Positions 4,625 through 10,877 of a stretch of DNA of 11,142 nucleotides are shown here, one piece after another. The DNA is from Chloroflexota bacterium. GTDB taxonomy: Bacteria; Chloroflexota; Dehalococcoidia; SZUA-161; SpSt-899. The DNA lies in assembly GCA_018725425.1 (NCBI GenBank), contig QLUL01000022.1, positions 1 through 11,142 of the forward strand, given 5' to 3'. The notes beneath the pieces are model-generated. The model searched no databases and was not told where the DNA came from. It was given only the letters and a program-made list of their open reading frames with translations. The stretch's first letter is position 1. The number at the start of each line of letters is the position of its first letter. The position numbers were made by a program, and so were the translations under genes.

Positions 4625-6814
4625 TTATCTCCCTCCTTTCATCGAACCCCTTTTCGGAGGGAACTTTACTGCCGAAATCCTCAGCCTGAGATCACACTGC
4701 AAGCACAGCAGCGACTCTTTAGATGCTGCCTCTTCATCGTATCCCTTCTCAATCTCATCAAAGCTGTTAAGTCGCTGCCCTACAGATATGTGGGACATTT
4801 CACACCGTTGTTGGTGGGCAAAATTGGTCTTCCGCCCCAGCCAGGCTTTAGGCTCTTCAATTGGTGACAGTTCCTCATCTATAATACCACTGCCCCCAAG
4901 GTATTTGTCTATGGCAATAGCTCCTTTTCTCCCTGCGGCAATAGCCTTAATAACAGAGGCTGGCCCGGTTACAGCATCACCACCAGCGAAGACGCCCTCC
5001 CTGCTGGTAACACTGTTGGCGTTAATCTTAATATTACCTCGCTCAGTTGCCACTTGAAAGTTCTCCGGGATCTCGAGCATCTGGCCGATGGCAGCGATAA
5101 CGGTGTTATACTCTGTAATGAATTCACTGCCCTTTATGGGGACTGGGCGTCGCCTGCCGCTGGCATCAGGTTCTCCCAGTTCCATACGAATACATTGAAG
5201 TCTTAGCACTCCATTCTCATTCCATATCTTGTTTGGAGCCACCAGGTAAACAATGTTTACTCCTTCCTCTAGAGCACCATCTATCTCTTCTGTGCTGGCA
5301 GGCATCTCGGCACGAGTGCGACGGTAAAGAATAGTTACCTCTTTGCCGTCAAGCCTTAAGGCGGTGCGGGCGGCATCTATGGCAACGTTGCCGCCACCGA
5401 TAACCGCTACCCTATCTCCCAGCCTTACCCTTCGGCCTAGACTCACCTCTCTAAGGAAGCTGATAGCCTCTATCACTCCAGGGGCATCCTCCCCCTCCAC
5501 CCCCATTTTCGTTCCCAGATGCGCGCCAATAGCAAGAAAGATGGATTGATAACCCTGCTCAAGGAGGTCGTCCAAGGATTCTATTCTAGTATTAGTCTGA
5601 ATATCAACACCGACTTGCACGATCTCTTGAATCTCTGACTCCATAACCTCCCTCGGCAGGCGATATTCCGGAATGCCAACTCGCATCATACCGCCCAGAA
5701 CTGGCAGGGCTTCAAATACAGTGATCGCGTGACCTAGTTTTGATAGATAATATGCGGCAGTCAGCCCGGCCGGGCCTGACCCTACTATTGCCACTCGCTT
5801 ACCTGTTGGTGACGCCTTCTTCGTAGGACGGGCATCTTGCCCGTCATTCTTGGTGGCTATCAACCCCCGTCTTCCTTTTTTCATTTCCTCTGTGACCTCT
5901 GTGGCTATCAACCCCCGTCCCCGTTCAACGGCAAAACGTTTCAGGTTTCTTATAGCCACAGCCTCATTCACCTCATCGCGACGACAAATAACTTCGCAGG
6001 GATGATCGCAGACATGGCCAAGCACACCAGGGAAAGGAACCTTTTCCCTGATCACCGCTAATGCTTCGGAATATTTCTTTTCACTGATGAAACGAATATA
6101 ACGGGGTACATCTATCCCCGCAGGACAAGCGTATTTGCAGGGAACAAGTGCTGCTTCACGACCATTTCCCGCTTCCAATAGTCCAGCCTTGTCCTTAAGG
6201 GCACCAGTGGGACACACCTCAATGCAAGCACCACAAAAAATGCAATCGGCATCGGACAGGGAACGGTCGAAGGCAGTACCGATGTGGGTTTCCCTCCCCC
6301 TCTTTATAAAGGAGAGCACCCCCACTCCTCGCAATTCATAGCAAGCCCTAACGCATCTTCCGCAGAGGATACACTTACTCAAGTCATGCTCGAAAAGGGG
6401 ATTGCTGGCATTAACGGGAATGTCTTTGGGTCGAGTTCTCAAACGCTGCTGGGTAATCCCCAGATATTGGGCTACTGCCTGTAGTTCACAATTGAGGTTC
6501 TGGGAACACACCAGGCAATCGGGAGGATGACCGGCCAGCATCAATTCCATGGCGATGCGGCGTATATGCTTAAGTTGAGACGTTCCAGTCTTCACCACCA
6601 TCCTCTCTGTTGCTAGTGTAGTGCATGCAGCAGGTAATCCTCGCATGCCCTCAATCTCGACAACACACAATCGGCAAGCACCAAGGGGACTTAAGTCGGG
6701 GTGATAGCAGAGGTTTGGGATGTAGATTTCCGCATCTAACGCTGCCTCAAGTACCGTCTTCCCCTTTTCAGTTTTGACCTCATATCCATCAATGTTTAGT
6801 GTTATCGTTTCCAA
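4625..6814 (-). CDS. NuoG/HydA-like iron-sulfur domain fused to GltD-like FAD/NAD(P) oxidoreductase
   Basis: A 729-residue soluble electron-transfer flavoprotein. In order: [2Fe-2S] domain (Cys36, 47, 50, 64); His-Cys3 cluster (His96, Cys100, 103, 109); two [4Fe-4S] motifs (Cys148/151/154/158 and 191/194/197/201); GltD/NfnB-type N-terminal Fe-S domain (Cys226, 230, 269, 273, 277); FAD site GSGPAG (345-350); NAD(P) site GGGNVA (473-478); C-terminal LCLQC. There is no H-cluster or molybdopterin domain. Start chosen: TTG 6814 with GGAGG five bases upstream; reading further up to 6874 would only translate repeat DNA. Residues about 299-335, the linker before the FAD domain, are an in-frame insertion of repeats (REP at 5823-5845 plus a 48-bp duplication, giving RGLIAT twice). 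It is third after nuoE- and nuoF-like genes and probably forms their NAD(P)-linked partner. Substrate and bifurcation are inference. Confidence 0.85.
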   Translation of the reverse strand: METITLNIDGYEVKTEKGKTVLEAALDAEIYIPNLCYHPDLSPLGACRLCVVEIEGMRGLPAACTTLATERMVVKTGTSQLKHIRRIAMELMLAGHPPDCLVCSQNLNCELQAVAQYLGITQQRLRTRPKDIPVNASNPLFEHDLSKCILCGRCVRACYELRGVGVLSFIKRGRETHIGTAFDRSLSDADCIFCGACIEVCPTGALKDKAGLLEAGNGREAALVPCKYACPAGIDVPRYIRFISEKKYSEALAVIREKVPFPGVLGHVCDHPCEVICRRDEVNEAVAIRNLKRFAVERGRGLIATEVTEEMKKGRRGLIATKNDGQDARPTKKASPTGKRVAIVGSGPAGLTAAYYLSKLGHAITVFEALPVLGGMMRVGIPEYRLPREVMESEIQEIVQVGVDIQTNTRIESLDDLLEQGYQSIFLAIGAHLGTKMGVEGEDAPGVIEAISFLREVSLGRRVRLGDRVAVIGGGNVAIDAARTALRLDGKEVTILYRRTRAEMPASTEEIDGALEEGVNIVYLVAPNKIWNENGVLRLQCIRMELGEPDASGRRRPVPIKGSEFITEYNTVIAAIGQMLEIPENFQVATERGNIKINANSVTSREGVFAGGDAVTGPASVIKAIAAGRKGAIAIDKYLGGSGIIDEELSPIEEPKAWLGRKTNFAHQQRCEMSHISVGQRLNSFDEIEKGYDEEAASKESLLCLQCDLRLRISAVKFPPKRGSMKGGR
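5823..5845 (+). repeat. REP-like palindrome, copy 1 (inside the NuoG-GltD gene)
   Basis: GTAG followed by GACGGGC-ATCTT-GCCCGTC (sharing the G): a perfect 7-bp stem with a 5-nt loop. It is identical over 23 bp to 6850-6872 and, inverted, to 10663-10685. It encodes residues 324-331 (DGQDARPT) of the fusion protein without breaking the frame. The GTAG head is the hallmark of REP elements mobilised by RAYT (TnpA-REP) enzymes; none is encoded here. Confidence 0.9.
5853..5919. repeat. In-frame 48-bp duplication carrying the dispersed repeat
   Basis: The 19-mer GTGGCTATCAACCCCCGTC occurs at 5853-5871 and 5901-5919, exactly 48 bp (16 codons) apart, giving RGLIAT twice in the protein (300-305 and 316-321). 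The DNA between, about 5879-5910, is the second copy of the dispersed repeat of 2965-2998. The frame is kept and the insertion lies in an interdomain linker. Confidence 0.85.
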
Positions 6815-6819
6815 AATAC

Positions 6820-6824
6820 CCTCC
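6820..6824 (-). promoter_or_regulatory. Shine-Dalgarno of the NuoG-GltD gene
   Basis: GGAGG on the minus strand, 5 nt before the TTG at 6814. It supports the short start and places the repeat cluster at 6830-6894 in the untranslated gap. Confidence 0.75.
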
Positions 6825-6829
6825 TTATG

Positions 6830-6894
6830 AGTCTGGAGTCTAGAGTCTGGTAGGACGGGCATCTTGCCCGTCAACTCCAGACTCTAGACTCATG
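6830..6894. repeat. Heptanucleotide array 5, composite with a REP core
   Basis: Left arm AGTCTGG, AGTCTAG, AGTCTGG (6830-6850); right arm ACTCCAG, ACTCTAG, ACTCATG (6874-6894), which is the left arm in reverse complement. Between them sits an exact REP palindrome. The whole 65-bp block forms a long cruciform-type dyad with the REP hairpin at its tip. It fills the gap between the nuoF-like stop (6892-6890) and the ribosome site of the next gene, and the outermost heptad overlaps that stop codon. Confidence 0.88.
6850..6872 (+). repeat. REP-like palindrome, copy 2 (core of array 5)
   Basis: Exact 23-bp match to 5823-5845: GTAG head, 7-bp stem, 5-nt loop. The first G is shared with the preceding heptad AGTCTGG. 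It lies outside the coding region if the TTG at 6814 is the start. Confidence 0.9.
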
Positions 6895-8809
6895 ATGTCT
6901 TCCCCCAACTTCCAACAGGGATTGGATCCTCAGGAGTTAGCGGCTGCTCCCCACTGACCTTTGCCACCGCGTTAAACCGAGAGGGACATACATCGAGGCA
7001 GATTCCACACTTAATGCACTTGTGCTGGTCAATGACATGTATCATCCGTTTGCCGCCGGTGATGGCATCGACAGGACAGTTCCTCATGCAGATGAGGCAG
7101 CCCGCGCATTTCTCCGGAAGAATGTAAAAGGAGATAAGATTCTTGCACACCCTCGCCGGACATCGCTTCTCATTGACATGTGCTTCGTATTCCTCCCGAA
7201 AATACCTGATAGTGGTCAGCACCGGGTTGGGAGCTGTCCCACCCAGGGCACAAAGCGAGCCTGACTTAACGGCCTCACACAGCTCTAAAAGTAAATCTAT
7301 ATCCCCAGGTTTGCCACTACCCCCAGTAATGTCGGTCAGAATTTCCAGCATTTGCATTGTTCCCTCGCGACACAATACACACTCGCCACAAGATTCAGCC
7401 TGGGTGAAGGAAAGAAAGTATCTTGCCAGGTCAACCATGCAAGTTTCACTATCGGCAACTATCATACCTCCAGACCCCATGATGGACCCGGCAGCAGCCA
7501 GATGCTCATAGTCAACAGGGATGTCCAAAGTGCTTGCCGGTAGGCAACCCCCTGACGGGCCACCGGTCTGAACTGCCTTGAACTCCTTACCATCCGGAAT
7601 ACCGCCACCAATGTCATAGACAATTTGTCGCAGGGCGATGCCCATTGGCACTTCAATAAGTCCGGTGCGCACGACTTTACCGGCCAGTGCGAAGGTCTTA
7701 GTTCCCTTGCTGCGCTCTGTGCCGTAACCGGCAAACCACTCCCCGCTTTTCTGCAAGATAGCGGACACATTAGCCCAGGTCTCTACATTATTTATATTGG
7801 TCGGTTTACCTCGTAGTCCTGATGTGGCAGGGAAGGGAGGGCGAGCGTAAGGCATACCCCGCTTACCCTCAAGGGAGCGTATCATGGCCGTCTCCTCGCC
7901 ACAGACGAAGGCACCTGCTCCCTCTTCGATCTCTATATGAAAGCTGAAGTTGGAACCAAGGATGTTATCACCCAAAAGCCCATAATCCTGCATTCGATTG
8001 AGAGCAATTCTGAGCCTCTCTAAAGCCAGGGGATATTCGGCGCGACAATAAATATATCCACTAGTTGCCCCAATGGCATAAGCTCCAATGAGCATTCCCT
8101 CTAAAACAAAATGGGGGTCGCTTTCCAATAATGACCTATTCATAAAAGCACCCGGGTCACCTTCATCAGCATTACAGATAATATATTTTTCGGTGCCGGG
8201 TGCATCATGGCAGAAACGCCACTTGGTCGCGGTGGGAAATCCAGCCCCCCCCCGCCCCCTAAGCCCGGATTTGCCAATCTCCCCTATTATCTCCTCAGGG
8301 GTCATCTTTAATGCCTTAAACAACCCACTGTAACCCCCGTTGGCAATATAGTGATTAATATTTCCAGGGTCGATATAACCGCAATTGCGAAGTGCTATCC
8401 TTACCTGTGGCTTAAACATGGGCAATGCAAAAAGATTGGGGATGCCGTCAATTTCACCCTGGCCTATAGTGCAAAGAGCCAGATCCGGTCTGGGATTGTC
8501 ATTGACTATATAATCTGTTACCAGTTGGGGGACAATTTCCGGTGTAACATGGCTATAGCAGATGCGAGGCCGGCCACGCTTAGCAATATCAACCAAGGGT
8601 TCGGCATCACAGCAACCAATACAGCCCACCTCTATTACATGGGCATCTATGGCTCTCTGTTCGATCTCAGCATGGATGCGATTAAGCACATCTAATGCTC
8701 CCGAAGAGCGACCGCAGGTAGCAGTTCCAACATAAATGCGAGGCTTTTCACTATTTGCGAAAGCCTCCCATTCGGCTTTCGCATGGTGTTGTATTTCTTT
8801 AAAGGTCAT
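6890..8809 (-). CDS. NuoF/HymB-like NADH-binding flavoprotein subunit
   Basis: A 639-residue NADH:acceptor subunit of the HndC/HymB/HydB type, larger than complex I NuoF. Domains in order: a thioredoxin-like [2Fe-2S] region (about 20-115, Cys32, Cys63, Cys66/67), the FMN/NADH domain (GRGGAGFPT 185-193; CNADEGDPG 212-220), an SLBB region (about 370-430), the N3-type [4Fe-4S] site (Cys474, 477, 480, 520) and a C-terminal 2[4Fe-4S] ferredoxin (Cys568/571/574/578 and 598/601/604/608). It oxidises or reduces NAD(H) via FMN and passes electrons along clusters to partner subunits in the cytoplasm. The ATG overlaps the nuoE-like stop as ATGA, behind GGGGAGG, implying coupled translation. The extra ferredoxin domain is shared with electron-bifurcating hydrogenases and formate dehydrogenases, but no such catalytic subunit is adjacent. 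Confidence 0.94.
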   Translation of the reverse strand: MTFKEIQHHAKAEWEAFANSEKPRIYVGTATCGRSSGALDVLNRIHAEIEQRAIDAHVIEVGCIGCCDAEPLVDIAKRGRPRICYSHVTPEIVPQLVTDYIVNDNPRPDLALCTIGQGEIDGIPNLFALPMFKPQVRIALRNCGYIDPGNINHYIANGGYSGLFKALKMTPEEIIGEIGKSGLRGRGGAGFPTATKWRFCHDAPGTEKYIICNADEGDPGAFMNRSLLESDPHFVLEGMLIGAYAIGATSGYIYCRAEYPLALERLRIALNRMQDYGLLGDNILGSNFSFHIEIEEGAGAFVCGEETAMIRSLEGKRGMPYARPPFPATSGLRGKPTNINNVETWANVSAILQKSGEWFAGYGTERSKGTKTFALAGKVVRTGLIEVPMGIALRQIVYDIGGGIPDGKEFKAVQTGGPSGGCLPASTLDIPVDYEHLAAAGSIMGSGGMIVADSETCMVDLARYFLSFTQAESCGECVLCREGTMQMLEILTDITGGSGKPGDIDLLLELCEAVKSGSLCALGGTAPNPVLTTIRYFREEYEAHVNEKRCPARVCKNLISFYILPEKCAGCLICMRNCPVDAITGGKRMIHVIDQHKCIKCGICLDVCPSRFNAVAKVSGEQPLTPEDPIPVGSWGKTS

Positions 8810-9249
8810 ATGTCCTCCCCGTGAGTCTTATATCTCGCCAATACTTCCTTTGCCTTTGCCGGGGTCATTTTACTATGTACGTCTTGATCAACCAGCACTA
8901 CTGGGGCTAAAGCACAGCACCCCACGCAGGCAACCCTCTCCATGCTGAACTTGAAGTCATCTGTTGTTTGACCGCACCGAATGTTCAGTTCCCGCTCCAC
9001 ACTTTCCAGGATACGCTCTCCACCTCGTACATGGCAGGCAGTACCAAGACAAACCTTGACAATATGGTCACCGGGGCGGGTGAAGCGAAAGAGGGCATAA
9101 AAGGTAGCAACGCTATAGATATCGTTTTCCGAAATATCCAAAAATTGGCTGATTTCAGCGATGGCTTGCGGTGATAGATACCCCTCCGCCTCCTGGGCCT
9201 TCTGCAGTATCGGTATCAGGTTCGCCCTATCCTTCATAAATTGCATCAT
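8806..9249 (-). CDS. NuoE/HymA-like [2Fe-2S] subunit
   Basis: A 147-residue thioredoxin-like ferredoxin subunit that accompanies NuoF-type proteins. The four cluster ligands are in place: Cys67 and Cys72 (VCLGTACHVRGG) and Cys108 and Cys112 (ACVGCCALAP, with an extra Cys111). The N-terminal helical part (ILQKAQEAEGYLSPQAIAEIS, then SVATFYALF) is typical of the family, and the length is normal for hydrogenase- or formate dehydrogenase-associated forms. Three in-frame ATGs occur at 9249, 9246 and 9237. AGGAAG at 9257-9252 is 2 nt from the first and 5 nt from the second, so 9246 may be the real start. It overlaps the nuoF-like gene by 4 bp and is the first gene of the electron-transfer trio; a 56-bp gap filled with heptads separates it from the DUF1015 gene. 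Confidence 0.94.
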   Translation of the reverse strand: MMQFMKDRANLIPILQKAQEAEGYLSPQAIAEISQFLDISENDIYSVATFYALFRFTRPGDHIVKVCLGTACHVRGGERILESVERELNIRCGQTTDDFKFSMERVACVGCCALAPVVLVDQDVHSKMTPAKAKEVLARYKTHGEDI

Positions 9250-9271
9250 AGCTTCCTTTCAAGGGCCAAGG

Positions 9272-9320
9272 TGATAGATGATAGGTGGTAGATAACCCAT
9301 AACCCTTAACCCTTATCAAA
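9272..9320. repeat. Heptanucleotide array 6 (foldback)
   Basis: Seven units in phase: TGATAGA, TGATAGG, TGGTAGA, TAACCCA, TAACCCT, TAACCCT, TATCAAA. There is again a switch from G-rich to C-rich units. It occupies the gap between the DUF1015 gene and the nuoE-like gene, and the last units lie in the DUF1015 reading frame, whose stop codon (TAA on the minus strand, 9308-9306) is part of a heptad. Confidence 0.85.
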
Positions 9321-10877
9321 CTCCCAAAGGGGATTTGTAACCAGGCCCGCAGGGGTCTTAGGATAGAAATAGGTCGATTTCGGTGGCATCCTCACACCGG
9401 CATCCGCAACGGCAAAAAGACTGGAAATAGGCACCGGGTTGAGGAAGAACGCCAGTTGTGACATTCCCGTATCCACCTTTCGCAGGACTTCCCTTCCATC
9501 AGCGGAATACTCCAGATACTCCATCTCCTTTTCGGGGCTGTCTATCCCCAGCATCCCTCGTAGTATTACCCAATGGAGGAAGCTGACATCGAGGTCCTTC
9601 CAGGCCGGCGGTTTGTCCCCGGGGAGCATCTTATGCAGATAGGTTTTGGGGGTAAGCAAATAAAACTTACCTTGCCGGGGACGAGCCCCGGCGCTACATC
9701 CCGATAGGCCATAGAGTCCAAAGGCCATGCCTCTATCGCCCGCCTCCTTCAGAGCCTTTGCCCAAGTCGAGAGTCTGGAGTCGAGAGTCGAGAGTCTAGA
9801 GTCCCTCTCCTTGCCTCCCCGGACTCTGGACTCCAGACCCCAGACCCCAGACTCCAGACTCCAGACTCCAGACTCCAGACTCCCGGCTTCTTTTGAATAT
9901 GGAACTTCCTCGATATGGAAATAATCGGCCAGTTTTTCTTCCAGCTTCGCCATCCGCTCCGACTCGATACCCTTCACCAAACGATGCACCGGCAGCAAAG
10001 CAAGACCGGGATCCTGGGAATCGATCAGTGTCATCATCACAAAATTGAAAGGTTCATTACCACTACTGCCCGGATGAGCAGCAAGCTGCTCATCCCGATA
10101 AACGAGAGCCATCTCGTACCTATGGTGGCCATCAGCAATGTAGATAACCCTGTCGGCAAGAAACTCGGCAATCCTCCGAACCATCTCGGCCTCAGTCACT
10201 ACCCAGACATTGAAAGTTACCCCAAAATCGTCAACGGCGGTGAGCGTCGGGTCATCTAAGCTTGCCAGCAGTGGCTGAAGGCCGCCTCGAAGATCGGTTG
10301 CTGGGGTTCGGTTGTCGGTTGTCGGGGGTACGGGGTGGGGGCTGACCCCTAACCCCTGACCACTGACCCCTGACTGATTGAATATGCCCATTATAGGGCT
10401 AAGATTGGCTCGACAAGCTCTAATGAGATTGAGACGGTCTATAGACGGCTTCTTCATGGTTATCTCGGTGGGCCGAATTCGACCGGCACCCAATTTCTCC
10501 AGCCGTACCGCAGCGATAAGTCCCCAGTAGCTCCTGTGGCTATCCAGATATGGAACGCGATGCTCGGTGAGATAGAATGCCGGGTGCTGATCCCGGACCA
10601 GGACACCATCTCGGAGCCAATCATTCAGGGTATTCGCCGCGCGAGTGTATTTATTAGCTGATGACGGGCAAGATGCCCGTCCTACGGAATAATCGGGAAT
10701 GTCATCGGAAAACTCCTGGCCGAACTCAAGTCGGATGATATTATGGGGGTTTCTCCGGTGGTAGGAAGACTGCTGCTCCGGGGTGATGACATCGTATGGA
10801 GGGGTGATTACTGAGGAAAGGTCACCGATCATTCTGGCATTATAACGGATCCCGCGGAAGGGTCGAACATCTGCCAT
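9306..10877 (-). CDS. DUF1015 (COG4198) family protein carrying repeat insertions
   Basis: A conserved family of unknown function. Family hallmarks are RPFRGIRYN at the N-terminus (5-13), ITPPYDVITPEQQ (24-36), NPHNIIRLEFG (43-53), YIADGHHRYEMALVYR (246-261) and FNFVMMTLIDSQDPGLALLPVHR (277-299). At 523 residues it is longer than the roughly 400-450 usual. The excess maps to four in-frame repeat insertions: REP at residues 65-72, heptads at about 167-193, heptads at about 332-371 (7-residue period: SLESGVW, SLESGVW, GLESRVR) and a second REP type at about 394-402. All keep the frame and fall between conserved blocks, so the gene may still work. ATG overlaps the rph stop as TAATG behind GAGG, indicating coupled translation. 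Its stop lies in array 6. Confidence 0.88.
   Translation of the reverse strand: MADVRPFRGIRYNARMIGDLSSVITPPYDVITPEQQSSYHRRNPHNIIRLEFGQEFSDDIPDYSVGRASCPSSANKYTRAANTLNDWLRDGVLVRDQHPAFYLTEHRVPYLDSHRSYWGLIAAVRLEKLGAGRIRPTEITMKKPSIDRLNLIRACRANLSPIMGIFNQSGVSGQGLGVSPHPVPPTTDNRTPATDLRGGLQPLLASLDDPTLTAVDDFGVTFNVWVVTEAEMVRRIAEFLADRVIYIADGHHRYEMALVYRDEQLAAHPGSSGNEPFNFVMMTLIDSQDPGLALLPVHRLVKGIESERMAKLEEKLADYFHIEEVPYSKEAGSLESGVWSLESGVWGLESRVRGGKERDSRLSTLDSRLSTWAKALKEAGDRGMAFGLYGLSGCSAGARPRQGKFYLLTPKTYLHKMLPGDKPPAWKDLDVSFLHWVILRGMLGIDSPEKEMEYLEYSADGREVLRKVDTGMSQLAFFLNPVPISSLFAVADAGVRMPPKSTYFYPKTPAGLVTNPLWEFDKG
9674..9697 (-). repeat. REP-like palindrome, second type (inside the DUF1015 gene)
   Basis: On the minus strand GTAGC precedes GCCGGGG-CTCGT-CCCCGGC, a perfect 7-bp stem with a 5-nt loop. 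Head and hairpin geometry are those of the GACGGGC repeat, but the stem bases differ, so it looks like a sister subfamily. It encodes about residues 394-402 (CSAGARPRQ), between GLYGLSG and KFYLLTP, in frame. Confidence 0.8.
9765..9883. repeat. Heptanucleotide array 7 (17 units, inside the DUF1015 gene)
   Basis: A 119-bp stretch holds 17 consecutive 7-nt units with no phase shift. It starts AGTCGAG, AGTCTGG, AGTCGAG, AGTCGAG, AGTCTAG, passes through less regular units, then reads GGACTCT, GGACTCC, AGACCCC twice and AGACTCC five times. The two halves are reverse complements in style, forming a foldback. It encodes about residues 332-371 and is open in the gene's frame. Confidence 0.93.
10301..10377. 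repeat. Heptanucleotide array 8 (11 units, inside the DUF1015 gene)
   Basis: Eleven units in perfect phase over 77 bp: CTGGGGT, TCGGTTG, TCGGTTG, TCGGGGG, TACGGGG, TGGGGGC, TGACCCC, TAACCCC, TGACCAC, TGACCCC, TGACTGA. There is a G-rich to C-rich switch at the centre. It encodes about residues 167-193 of the DUF1015 protein, a Gly/Ser/Pro/Thr-rich stretch unlike the rest. Confidence 0.88.
10663..10685 (-). repeat. REP-like palindrome, copy 3 (inside the DUF1015 gene)
   Basis: Exact reverse complement of the 23-bp copies at 5823-5845 and 6850-6872. It encodes residues 65-72 (VGRASCPS) in frame, between FSDDIPDY and NKYTRAANTL. The same palindrome is read in opposite codon phases in different genes (DGQDARPT versus VGRASCPS). 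Confidence 0.9.

Noticed and set aside
6815..6874. Longer N-terminus of the NuoG-GltD gene starting at TTG 6874
   Set aside because: The extra 20 residues come wholly from REP and heptad DNA, no ribosome site precedes 6874, and GGAGG stands five bases before TTG 6814, where the ferredoxin domain begins.
4625..9249. Respiratory complex I fragment or FeFe hydrogenase operon
   Set aside because: No membrane subunits, no H-cluster motifs and no molybdopterin domain; the third protein ends in a GltD-like flavoprotein instead.
9765..9883. CRISPR-like array
   Set aside because: Units are 7 nt without spacers, lie inside a coding frame, and no cas gene is present.
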